A program made the position numbers and the translations under genes. Under the pieces are notes generated by a model. The model was not told where the DNA came from. It was given only the letters and a program-made list of their open reading frames with translations, and did no database searches. Below, in pieces: positions 8,373-15,525 of a DNA stretch of 64,000 nucleotides. Where the stretch lies: positions 3,844,001 to 3,908,000 of the forward strand of contig NZ_FNRT01000002.1 in NCBI RefSeq assembly GCF_900105585.1. The letters are read 5' to 3'. This DNA is from Nocardioides exalbidus. Its GTDB lineage: Bacteria; Actinomycetota; Actinomycetes; Propionibacteriales; Nocardioidaceae. Position 1 is the first letter of the stretch. The number at the start of each line of letters is the position of its first letter.

Positions 8373-9811
8373 CCCACGTGGCGCCGGGCAACGGTGCCGT
8401 CGTCGTCACCCGTCCCCGTCCGGTCTTCCGTGCCGCTGACGGGGACGTCGGCGTACCCTCCCGCGGGATCGCGCACCAAGGCGTGTGGCCCAGCTCCGTG
8501 AGCTCTCACCTCACATTCGTGGGCGACGAGGCCGCGGCAGACGAGCTTGGCGACCACGAAGGCAGCAAATGGCCCCGCCAGTACGGCAACCCTCAGGACG
8601 TACACCTGGATCTCGAAGGCGATGTGCAACTGGATGGCGATCCAGTCGGAGGCACCGGCTACGAGCAGCGTTGTGAAGAGGGTGAGGCCGGCGACCCCGA
8701 ATGCGGTGCGAGTCGGGTGGTCGCGTGGCCTGTCCGACGTCTCGGGCGTGGAGCCGGACCGTACGAGCCGCGGCTCGAGGAACGGCCACAGGAAGATGGC
8801 CGCAACCAGACCGCCTGCCACTGCCTGCGGGACCAGGACGCCCAGCGGGACGGTCCAGCCGGCGATCATTGCGTCCCAGTTGCTGGGCGCGAGGCGCAGC
8901 GCGCCGTCGAGGAACCCGGTGTACCAGTCCGGCTGGCTCCCGGCGGATGCCCGGCTCCCCGACGCCGGTCCGTAGCGCCACACCGGGTTGACGGCGAACA
9001 GCCCCGCCATCAGGACGATCCATCCGGTCGCCAGGAAGCCGATCCCGAGCGCGACCAGCCGGGCGACGGCCACCGGGACCGGCCTTTCGCGGACGGCACC
9101 CGTGCGCACGTGGTCAGGCGTGCGCCGCAGGAGCAAGCCCCGGAGACCCAGCGAGATGGCGGCGAGGACAGGAAACACGACGACGTGCAGCGGATACAGG
9201 TTCTCGATGATCCGGCCGGGGAACTCACCTCCGAAGACGACGAACGAGGCGTACGACCCGACGACGGGTAGCCCGCGCAGAATGCCCTCGAAGATACGGA
9301 GGCCGGTTCCGGACAGCTGGTCGTCCGGTAGTCCATAGCCGCTCCACCCTGCTCCGAGCGCCGCCAGGAAGGCCGTGCACAGCAAGACCCACGCGGCCCG
9401 CCGGGGACGCCGGAACCCTCCGTGGAAGTACGTCGCGGTGAGCTGGAGCATCAGTGACGCGGGGAGGAGGAGCGCGGCCCAGTGGTGGGCCTGGCGGATG
9501 ACGAGTCCGGCACGTACGTCGAAGGAGATGTGCAGGACGCTCGCGTAGGCCTCGGAGACCTCGACACCCCGCATGGGCGCGTAGCTGCCGTCGTACGCCA
9601 CCGGCTCGCTGGACGCATCGAACCAGGTCATCAGCAGCCCGCCGGTCACGACCAGAACTGTGAAGCACCCGATGCTGATCGCCCCGAGCAGGTAGGTGAG
9701 CCTGAGGTCGGCCATCCGCACTGCACGAGTGAGCCTGGCTCGTTCCAGCCGCTTCACGAAGGGCGTGTCGTGCAGCGCGGTTCCGGCTCTCGCCGAGACT
9801 TTCGAGGTCAC
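8369..9811 (-). CDS. Orphan QcrB-like cytochrome b lacking the second heme ligand pair
   Basis: 480 residues, clearly related to the actinobacterial cytochrome bc1 subunit QcrB (usual length about 550): matching blocks are RGVEVSEAYASVLHISFDVR, RQAHHWAALL, GGFRRPRR, GYGLPDDQLSGTGLR and GSQPDWY. The quinol-site PDWY motif (294-297) and the two ligands of the first heme b (His109 and His209) are kept. The partner positions for the other heme, normally His, are Gln123 and Arg224. No qcrA or qcrC lies nearby, so this is not the main bc1 complex. GTG 9811 is the start, without a clear ribosome binding site. Paired palindromes lie 39-73 bp upstream. It probably handles electrons through a single heme b; partner and quinone are unknown. 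Confidence 0.85.
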   Translation of the reverse strand: MTSKVSARAGTALHDTPFVKRLERARLTRAVRMADLRLTYLLGAISIGCFTVLVVTGGLLMTWFDASSEPVAYDGSYAPMRGVEVSEAYASVLHISFDVRAGLVIRQAHHWAALLLPASLMLQLTATYFHGGFRRPRRAAWVLLCTAFLAALGAGWSGYGLPDDQLSGTGLRIFEGILRGLPVVGSYASFVVFGGEFPGRIIENLYPLHVVVFPVLAAISLGLRGLLLRRTPDHVRTGAVRERPVPVAVARLVALGIGFLATGWIVLMAGLFAVNPVWRYGPASGSRASAGSQPDWYTGFLDGALRLAPSNWDAMIAGWTVPLGVLVPQAVAGGLVAAIFLWPFLEPRLVRSGSTPETSDRPRDHPTRTAFGVAGLTLFTTLLVAGASDWIAIQLHIAFEIQVYVLRVAVLAGPFAAFVVAKLVCRGLVAHECEVRAHGAGPHALVRDPAGGYADVPVSGTEDRTGTGDDDGTVARRHVG

Positions 9812-9849
9812 CCCCGCGATACTTCTTCGAGCAGCCCCTCGGCGCCCGA

Positions 9850-9884
9850 GTCGTTCGACGCCCTCGGGTGCCGGGTCGAACGGC
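9850..9884. promoter_or_regulatory. Paired 10-bp palindromes upstream of the cytochrome b gene (site 2)
   Basis: GTCGTTCGAC (9850-9859) and GTCGAACGGC (9875-9884), 25 bp apart, one mismatch from the pair at 7763-7796 in opposite order. They lie 39-73 bp upstream of GTG 9811. Confidence 0.6.
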
Positions 9885-9892
9885 TCGCGCCG

Positions 9893-10672
9893 TCAGGAGG
9901 GACGAATGCCCGCCAGCCAGTCGTCGAACGTCTCAGTTGCGGACTCGGCAGAGTCGCTGCCCGTGAGGGTGCCGTCGCGCATCGCCTTTCCGAGGACGCC
10001 CGGGAGCGGCAGCGCGACGACGCTGCCCCGCAGTCCCGCCGCTCGCGCGTAGCCGCGCACCATCGACGTCATCGACTCCGAGCGGGGCCCCCGCAGGTCA
10101 CGGGTACGTCCAGACGGCCCCGACTCGGCGAGCTCGACCAGCCGGGCGGCGACCTCTCGCGCGGCGACCGGTCGCGAGACCATCTTCGGCACGACGACCA
10201 GTGGGCCGAGGCGGACGGCGCCGAAGATCTGCTCGGCGAACTCGTGGAACTGGGTCGCGCGCAGGATCGTCCACGGGACCTCGCCCGCCATCACGAGCTC
10301 CTCCTGCAAGACCTTGCCCGCGTAGTAGCCCTCCGGCGCGTCGTCGACCCCGACGATCGAGAGCGCCACGTGGTGCGAGACTCCCAGCTCCTTCTCGACG
10401 GCCAGGAGATGACGCGTCACCGTGCCGAAGAAGTTGCGTGACTCGTCAGCCTTCTGCGTCTGGGTGGACGAGACGTCGATGACCACGTCGACACCCCGCA
10501 GTGCCCGGGCGAGTCCAGTGCCCTCGATGAGGTCTACCCCGGTACTGCGGCTGAGCACGACCACGTCGTGGCCCTTGGCGCGGGCGTAGTCGACGACGTA
10601 CGCACCGACCGTGCCGGTGCCGCCTGCCACGGCGATCGTCAGGTGCGGGGAGCGGTTCGATGTGGTGTTCAT
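9893..10672 (-). CDS. SDR / NmrA-type NAD(P)-binding oxidoreductase
   Basis: 259 residues with the glycine-rich motif AVAGGTGTVGAYVV near residue 15, then FFGTVTRHLLAVEKELGVSHHVALSIVGVD and VPWTILRATQFHEF, the classic ECF41-associated atypical SDR. ATG 10672 overlaps the stop of the upstream sigma-factor gene by four bases (ATGA), so the two are translationally coupled. It is a paralog of the SDR at 5913-6665. It is the last gene of the GNAT-reductase-sigma-SDR operon. Substrate unknown. Confidence 0.87.
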   Translation of the reverse strand: MNTTSNRSPHLTIAVAGGTGTVGAYVVDYARAKGHDVVVLSRSTGVDLIEGTGLARALRGVDVVIDVSSTQTQKADESRNFFGTVTRHLLAVEKELGVSHHVALSIVGVDDAPEGYYAGKVLQEELVMAGEVPWTILRATQFHEFAEQIFGAVRLGPLVVVPKMVSRPVAAREVAARLVELAESGPSGRTRDLRGPRSESMTSMVRGYARAAGLRGSVVALPLPGVLGKAMRDGTLTGSDSAESATETFDDWLAGIRPS

Positions 10673-11616
10673 GCACCTTCGACCGGATCGGGCGCCGATG
10701 TGTGACGTGCCTCGTCCACGTCCTTCTGCCACGTGGCGAGCTTGGTCGGGTTCAACATGAGCCAGACCTGGGTGATCCGATCTCCCACGACCTCGAAGGA
10801 CGCCACACCGACCACCTCGTCGCCGCGGCGCAGCACGAGTCGCGTCTCGCCGGCGTCTTCCTCCAGCGTGGCTTTCAGGTCTGCGGACTTGTTGAGGCCA
10901 CCGAGCAGGAAGCGGGCGACCCGGTCCGCACCGACGATCGGTCGCAACGCTGCGCGCACGTGGCCGCCGCCGTCGCTCGTCGCCACCGCGTCCGGGTCGA
11001 GCCGCGCCACCAGGGCCGCCACGTCGCCGGTCATGCACGCCGAGATGAACGACTCCACCACGAGGCGGTGCTGCTCGACCGTGGCGCCCCGGCGACGTTC
11101 CTCCTCGATGTGTCGTCTCGCGGTCGAGGCCAGTTTGCGGCACGCCTGGGAGGTGCGCCCAACGATGCCGGCGACGTCGTCGAAGGAGTAGCCGAACACG
11201 TCGTGCAGGACAAACACCACGCGTTCACCGGGCGTCAGCGCCTCGAGCATGACCATCAGGGCCATCGTGAGCTCGTCGGCGCGCATCGCCTGCTCGACCG
11301 GATCCACGAGGGCGGCCGTCTCGCCCAGGGACGAATGCGGGCGAACCGGTTCGGGGAGCCACTCCCCCACGTAGCTCTCACGTCGGTGCCTCGCCGAGGC
11401 GAGGACGTTGAGACACACGCGCGTCATGGCCGTGGTCAGCCACGCGGCGGGCACGCGCACGGCGTTCCGCTCGGCGTCGGTCATCCGGTACCAGCGGATG
11501 TAGGTGTCCTGCACGGCGTCCTCGGCCTCCGCGCGGCTGCCCAGCATGCGGTAGCCGATGGCCAGCAGGCGCGTGCGCTCCTCGAGCAGTCCCGCGACGG
11601 TCTCGTCTGCGTCCAT
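10669..11616 (-). CDS. ECF41-type RNA polymerase sigma factor
   Basis: 315 residues: sigma region 2 (residues ~8-75, RMLGSRAEAEDAVQDTYIRWY), region 4 (~115-175, LTPGERVVFVLHDVFGYSFDDVAGIVGRT) and a C-terminal SnoaL-like extension. The linker WLPEPVRP, the DGGGH motif (~220) and LNPTKLATW (~290; the family form is NPDKL) identify ECF group 41, whose C-terminal domain modulates sigma activity in place of an anti-sigma factor. ATG 11616 has GGAGG about 8 nt upstream. It is coupled to the downstream SDR, a standard ECF41 target gene. The inducing signal is not known for the group. Confidence 0.92.
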   Translation of the reverse strand: MDADETVAGLLEERTRLLAIGYRMLGSRAEAEDAVQDTYIRWYRMTDAERNAVRVPAAWLTTAMTRVCLNVLASARHRRESYVGEWLPEPVRPHSSLGETAALVDPVEQAMRADELTMALMVMLEALTPGERVVFVLHDVFGYSFDDVAGIVGRTSQACRKLASTARRHIEEERRRGATVEQHRLVVESFISACMTGDVAALVARLDPDAVATSDGGGHVRAALRPIVGADRVARFLLGGLNKSADLKATLEEDAGETRLVLRRGDEVVGVASFEVVGDRITQVWLMLNPTKLATWQKDVDEARHTSAPDPVEGA

Positions 11617-11684
11617 GTTCCCATCCTCCGGTCGGTGCAACGTCCTCGATGATGACCGGGTAACCGGCTTCGGTGTGAGGTCGG

Positions 11685-12929
11685 TCAGAGCCAGACGTCG
11701 TCGAGGGAACGTCCTGGGTCCGCCAGACGCTGGCGGCTGACACCACGTCGCCGGGTCTCGACCAGGTCCCTGATGGGCTCGAGCGTGTCCCAGTCGTTGA
11801 CGTGCATGGCCGCCACGACCGTGTCGTGGTCCATCCAGAACGCCGACCACGTGGTCGAGCTGATGTCTCCGCGAATCACGACGTCGTCGACCGATCCCGG
11901 ACCGACGAGCCCGACGTACTCCATGCTCAGCTCGTGCTGGTCGGTGTAGAAGAACGGGGTGCGCGTGTAGTCCTGATGGGCTCCGAGGATGTTGGCTGCG
12001 GCGTGTCGGCCCTGGCGTACTGCGTTGTCCCAGTGCTCCACGCGAAGGTGGCGCCGGTAGGTGGGATGGAGTGCGGACGCCACGTCGCCCGCCGCGTACA
12101 CGTCGGGTGCCGAGGTCTGGAGCCGCGCGTTCGTCACGATGCCGTCGCTGGTGGTCAGCCGTGCGTGCTCGGCAAGGCTGACGTCGGGGATTGCTCCGAT
12201 GCCGACCACGACGAGGTCAGACTCGATGGCGGAGCCGTCGGTGAGGTGCACGGTCGCCCCTAGCGTGCCTGCGTCGACGGAGTCGACGACCGTTCCAGTG
12301 CGCAGGTCCGTTCCATGAGCGCGATGAACCTCTGCGAAGCGCTGCGCCACGGTGGCTCCGAGCACGCCTGCGAGAGGCAGGGCTCCACGCTCGAGCACGG
12401 TGGTCTCGCACCCGTGGACTCGTGCGGCAGCCGCGACCTCGAGGCCGATCCACCCGCCACCGATGACGGTGATGCGATGACCCCCTTCGAGGGCGGCCCG
12501 GATCCGCAGGCTGTCCTCGCTGGTGCGCAGGTAGGCGACGGCAGCGCCGTCGCTCGGGTCGGGCCGGAAGAGATCGGGTGACAGTCTCCTTGGCTGAGCC
12601 CCAGTGGCGAGGAGCAGGCTGTCGTAACGGACTTCGCCGTCACGGGTGCTCACGGTGCGGGCACCGACGTCGAGAGCCAGCGCTGCTGCCCCGGTGCGCA
12701 GGTCGACGTCGTGGTCGCGGTAGAAGCTGGCGGGCTTCACGAGTCCAGAGTCGGGATCCTCGCCGGACACGAGGACACCCTTGGACAACGACGGTCGCTC
12801 GTACGGTGGGTGTGGCTCGGCCGCAAGTACCGTCAGGTGCCCGTCCCAGCCGGCCTCCCTGAGCGAGACAACGGCGTTGCCTGCCGCCGCGCCACCTCCG
12901 ACGACGACCACGTGCTCAAGCGTGCTCAT
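11685..12929 (-). CDS. FAD-dependent ferredoxin/rubredoxin reductase-type oxidoreductase
   Basis: 414 residues: FAD-binding GxGxxG-type motif VVVGGGAAAGNAVVSLRE (residues 8-25), PYERPSLSKGVL, NAD(P)H-binding VIGGGWIGLEVAAAA (~150), DVYAAGDVAS for the flavin ribityl (~275), and a reductase C-terminal domain. This matches NAD(P)H:ferredoxin reductases of the oxygenase/P450 type. ATG 12929 has GGAGGAGGAAG upstream and overlaps the GNAT stop by 14 nt. No ferredoxin, P450 or oxygenase gene is in the island, so the electron acceptor is open; the orphan cytochromes nearby are candidates by context only. Confidence 0.9.
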   Translation of the reverse strand: MSTLEHVVVVGGGAAAGNAVVSLREAGWDGHLTVLAAEPHPPYERPSLSKGVLVSGEDPDSGLVKPASFYRDHDVDLRTGAAALALDVGARTVSTRDGEVRYDSLLLATGAQPRRLSPDLFRPDPSDGAAVAYLRTSEDSLRIRAALEGGHRITVIGGGWIGLEVAAAARVHGCETTVLERGALPLAGVLGATVAQRFAEVHRAHGTDLRTGTVVDSVDAGTLGATVHLTDGSAIESDLVVVGIGAIPDVSLAEHARLTTSDGIVTNARLQTSAPDVYAAGDVASALHPTYRRHLRVEHWDNAVRQGRHAAANILGAHQDYTRTPFFYTDQHELSMEYVGLVGPGSVDDVVIRGDISSTTWSAFWMDHDTVVAAMHVNDWDTLEPIRDLVETRRRGVSRQRLADPGRSLDDVWL

Positions 12930-13497
12930 GAACTTCCTCCTCCACCCGCAGGTCGGCATGACGGATCCGGTACACGCGGTAGGCGTGATCCGGGGACCGT
13001 CCGAGGTCCGACACCCACTCCATGCCGATGCGCTCTGCGGTCGCAGTCGCTCGCCTGTTGCGTGACTGCACGATGGCGAACACCTGAGGTGCACCCTCTT
13101 CGTGGAACGCCCATCGAATGAGGGCATCACCTGCCTCCGCGGCGTAGCCCATGCCCCAGGCTTCAGGAGTCAGAGCCCAGCCGAGCACCAGGTCCGGTCC
13201 ACCGTGCGGGTTGTTCTGCAGGCTGGCGGATCCGACCACCACTCCGCTGGTGCGGTCGGTGATGGCCCACCTGCCGAGGCACCCCCGAGCGGTGCGCGTC
13301 TCCTCGCCCCATCGCTCGAGCTCCGCACCCATCTCTCTCACGGATGCCGGGGGCGTGAAACCCGGAGCGAGCCACGACACCACGGCTGGGGCGGTGAAGA
13401 TCACCAGCGCGGACGCGGCGTCGCCCTCCGTCCACGGCCTCAGGCGGAGCCGACGCGAGATGACCACCTTGGTCGGGGCCCATTCGTTGTTCTCCAC
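12916..13497 (-). CDS. GNAT-family N-acetyltransferase (RimJ/RimL-like)
   Basis: 193 residues with the RimJ/RimL-type N-terminus (VISRRLRLRPWTEGDAASALVIF), the beta-bulge region (LGWALTPEAWGMGYAAEAGDALIRWAF, acetyl-CoA pyrophosphate loop near residue 120) and the closing ENxRS-like SRNRRATATAERIGM. It would acetylate an amino group on a protein or small molecule. GTG 13497 starts the operon running to 9893. Paired palindromes lie 39-72 bp upstream. Confidence 0.87.
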   Translation of the reverse strand: MENNEWAPTKVVISRRLRLRPWTEGDAASALVIFTAPAVVSWLAPGFTPPASVREMGAELERWGEETRTARGCLGRWAITDRTSGVVVGSASLQNNPHGGPDLVLGWALTPEAWGMGYAAEAGDALIRWAFHEEGAPQVFAIVQSRNRRATATAERIGMEWVSDLGRSPDHAYRVYRIRHADLRVEEEVHEHA

Positions 13498-13535
13498 CGC
13501 TCCACCATCGGTGCGCCGGGGTTCCCGACGCCCCG

Positions 13536-13569
13536 GTCGATCGACCCGGACGTCGGCAGGTCGAATGAC
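13536..13569. promoter_or_regulatory. Paired 10-bp palindromes in a divergent promoter (site 3)
   Basis: GTCGATCGAC (13536-13545) and GTCGAATGAC (13560-13569), 24 bp apart, lie exactly midway between the divergent starts: 39 bp from GTG 13497 and 39 bp from ATG 13608. This is the third occurrence of the arrangement. Confidence 0.6.
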
Positions 13570-13607
13570 CCGCGGCAGCAGGCCGTGCGCACGTCAGGCT
13601 CGCGAGC

Positions 13608-14324
13608 ATGGCATCCACTCTGTCCACCCCCCGTCCACCATCGTCTCGACGTCGAACGGCGCTCACCTCGACCGTCGGGCTGAAGATCACCATGGCGATC
13701 AGCGGGCTGGCGTTCATCGCCTTCGTGCTGGGCCACATGTACGGCAACCTCAAGGCCTTCGAGGGGCACGACGCGTACAACGCCTACGCCGAGCACCTGC
13801 GGGTGCTCGGCGAGCCACTGTTCCCGCGTACGGGACTGCTCTGGCTGATGCGCGTCGGCCTCATCGCCGCGCTGGTGGTGCACGTGACGGCAGCCGTCGT
13901 GCTGTGGCGACGAGCTGCCAGTGCCAGGACCACGCCGTACGTGGCCAGCCTCCGGCGCACCTCGACCTTCGCGTCGCGGACCATGCGGTGGGGCGGCCTC
14001 ACGATCTTCGTGTTCCTCGTGTGGCACCTGGCGAACTTCAGCATCGGCAGGGTCAACGTCACCGGCGGACCGACCAACGACCCGTACGACCTCTTGGTCG
14101 ACACGTTCCAGACCTGGTGGATGACTGCGATCTACCTCGTCGCCATGGCGACCCTGGCCCTCCACCTCTGGCACGGCACGTGGTCATCGGCCCAGACCCT
14201 CGGCCTGACGGGAACACCACGGCGGCGATTCGCTGCACGCGCCACGGGCGCCGCACTGGCGGTGGTGGTTGCCGGCGGCTTCTCGTTGTCGCCCATCTTC
14301 ATCGCCGTGGGCGTGATCCGATGA
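13608..14324 (+). CDS. Orphan succinate dehydrogenase cytochrome b (SdhC-like) membrane subunit
   Basis: 238 residues with five predicted membrane helices and the single-subunit Sdh/Frd cytochrome b pattern: LGHMYGNLKAFEG (~residue 42), HLRVLGEPLFPRTGLLW, VHVTAAVVLWRR, SRTMRWGG, VWHLANFS and LALHLWHGTWSSAQTLG. The conserved His residues expected to bind heme b are present. No sdhA or sdhB lies in the window, so this is either a second copy or an adapted quinone-interacting cytochrome. No Shine-Dalgarno is obvious, so the transcript may be leaderless. The stop overlaps the next start (ATGA). Confidence 0.87.
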   Translation: MASTLSTPRPPSSRRRTALTSTVGLKITMAISGLAFIAFVLGHMYGNLKAFEGHDAYNAYAEHLRVLGEPLFPRTGLLWLMRVGLIAALVVHVTAAVVLWRRAASARTTPYVASLRRTSTFASRTMRWGGLTIFVFLVWHLANFSIGRVNVTGGPTNDPYDLLVDTFQTWWMTAIYLVAMATLALHLWHGTWSSAQTLGLTGTPRRRFAARATGAALAVVVAGGFSLSPIFIAVGVIR

Positions 14325-14785
14325 CGCCCCCGCTTCGACGCACGCTGCTCGCGGTCACAGCGTTCCTGGGGCTCTACGTCGGCGGGTGGTCGGCATTCGC
14401 ACCCCAGAGCTTCTACGACTCATTCCCCGGTCTCGGGTTCATCTGGATCTCGATCGACGGCGCCTACAACGAGCACCTGATCCGTGATGTCGGCACGTTG
14501 AACCTCGGGCTTGCGGCGGCGACGATCTTTGCTGCGTTCCTGCGCGGGGATGCTGCGCTGGCGGCGAGCCGGACGGTCGGCATCGCCTGGGTCGTCTTCT
14601 CGGTCCCGCACCTGGCGTACCACCTGCAGCACTTGGACGGGCTGGGACCGGTCGATGTGGCCGCTCAGATCGTCTCCGTGGCGAGCACGGGTGTGCTTGG
14701 GCTCCTGCTGATGCTCGACGATGTGAAGGCCCGGGTCAGGCGCGTCGGACGGAGCACGTCGTCCGCGCCGCCGCGATCAGGTTGA
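14321..14785 (+). CDS. Four-helix integral membrane protein of unknown function
   Basis: 154 residues with four hydrophobic helices (around residues 5-27, 55-75, 82-105 and 115-135). Conserved-looking loops are YDSFPGLGFIWISIDGAYNEHLIRDVGTLNLGLA and SVPHLAYHLQHL. The pattern resembles uncharacterised actinobacterial membrane proteins distantly like DoxX. ATG 14321 overlaps the SdhC-like stop by four bases, so the two should be made together. It could be a membrane partner of that cytochrome. The 3' end overlaps a convergent small ORF by 50 nt. Confidence 0.75.
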   Translation: MTPPLRRTLLAVTAFLGLYVGGWSAFAPQSFYDSFPGLGFIWISIDGAYNEHLIRDVGTLNLGLAAATIFAAFLRGDAALAASRTVGIAWVVFSVPHLAYHLQHLDGLGPVDVAAQIVSVASTGVLGLLLMLDDVKARVRRVGRSTSSAPPRSG

Positions 14786-14978
14786 TGGCCTGGGCCTCGA
14801 GGTAGCCGAGCTCCGCGGACTCGAGCAGCAGGTGGTCAGCGAGGATCGCGCGCTCGAGCATGGCGCCGGCGTCCCGATCGATGACGACCGAAGCGGGGCA
14901 ACCGGGCTCGGGAAGGAAGGAGCTGGCAACCGTGATCTCGAGGGAGCTGGGAACTGTCATCTGGATGGTCATGCTCAT
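14736..14978 (-). CDS. Small conserved-looking hypothetical protein
   Basis: 80 residues from ATG 14978 (alternative ATGs at 14972 and 14960). Not recognised. Support comes from strong GC bias at third codon positions through the whole frame and a coherent helical C-terminus (MLERAILADHLLLESAELGYLEAQAINLIAAA). It is divergent from the MerR gene, so it may be under MerR control, and its end overlaps the convergent membrane protein gene. Confidence 0.5.
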   Translation of the reverse strand: MSMTIQMTVPSSLEITVASSFLPEPGCPASVVIDRDAGAMLERAILADHLLLESAELGYLEAQAINLIAAARTTCSVRRA

Positions 14979-15037
14979 TCGACCGGGTAGATCTTTGTAG
15001 TGTGACGTGGTCGGGCGACCTGTTTCGAGCGGGTTTG

Positions 15038-15057
15038 ACCTGTAGCGCGCTACAGGT
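15038..15057. promoter_or_regulatory. MerR-type operator, 20-bp perfect palindrome
   Basis: ACCTGTAGCGCGCTACAGGT is a perfect palindrome with the ACCT/AGGT ends typical of MerR-family sites. It begins inside a -35-like TTGACC (15035-15040) and lies just upstream of the merR-like start at 15064, as expected for an autoregulated promoter twisted by its regulator. Confidence 0.75.
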
Positions 15058-15063
15058 TGTTCC

Positions 15064-15525
15064 ATGGATGACGTGACCACCTCAGCAACCGACTCCGATC
15101 GCGACTCGCTCATCCCGGACCTCGACTACGAAGTCCCCGCCGAGGGCGTTCCCATCGGACGCGCGTCCGAGCTGTCTGGAGTCGGGATCGAGGCACTGCG
15201 CTACTACGAGCGCGAGGGCCTGATGCTCGACGCGACGCCCCGCGATCCCGGAGGCAGGCGCCGGTTCCACGAAGCCGACCTGCGCTGGATCGCTGGACTG
15301 GTGATGCTGCGGGAGACCGGCATGCCGATCGCCGACATCCGGGTGATCGCCGACCTCAGCCGCACAGCCGGCACCGAAGCCGAACGTCTGGTCCACCTCG
15401 AGGCACACCGCCGCCGCGTCCTCGCCGACCTGGCACGAACCCAGTCGCACCTGGCCCACATCGAACGAAAGATCGCGAGCTACCGCGACGTGCTCGCCCA
15501 CCGAAAGGACACACCCCACTCATGA
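15064..15525 (+). CDS. MerR-family transcriptional regulator
   Basis: 153 residues. After a ~30-residue acidic extension comes the MerR winged helix-turn-helix (IGRASELSGVGIEALRYYEREGLM, ~31-54; GGRRRFHEADLRWIAGLVMLRETGMPIADI) and a C-terminal dimerisation helix. There is no cysteine cluster, so metal sensing is unlikely; it resembles regulators of aldo-keto reductases and stress genes. It overlaps the next gene by ATGA, so regulator and reductase are one unit controlled by the palindrome at 15038-15057. Confidence 0.9.
   Translation: MDDVTTSATDSDRDSLIPDLDYEVPAEGVPIGRASELSGVGIEALRYYEREGLMLDATPRDPGGRRRFHEADLRWIAGLVMLRETGMPIADIRVIADLSRTAGTEAERLVHLEAHRRRVLADLARTQSHLAHIERKIASYRDVLAHRKDTPHS

Noticed and set aside
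11617..11850. N-terminal extension of the ECF41 sigma factor
   Set aside because: The sigma region 2 starts right after ATG 11616, which has a ribosome binding site; upstream codons overlap the reductase gene end.
14974..15019. CTCATTCGAC and GTCGGGCGAC as a fourth paired-box site
   Set aside because: The spacing is 36 bp, not 24-25, and each box has mismatches; not counted with the three good sites.
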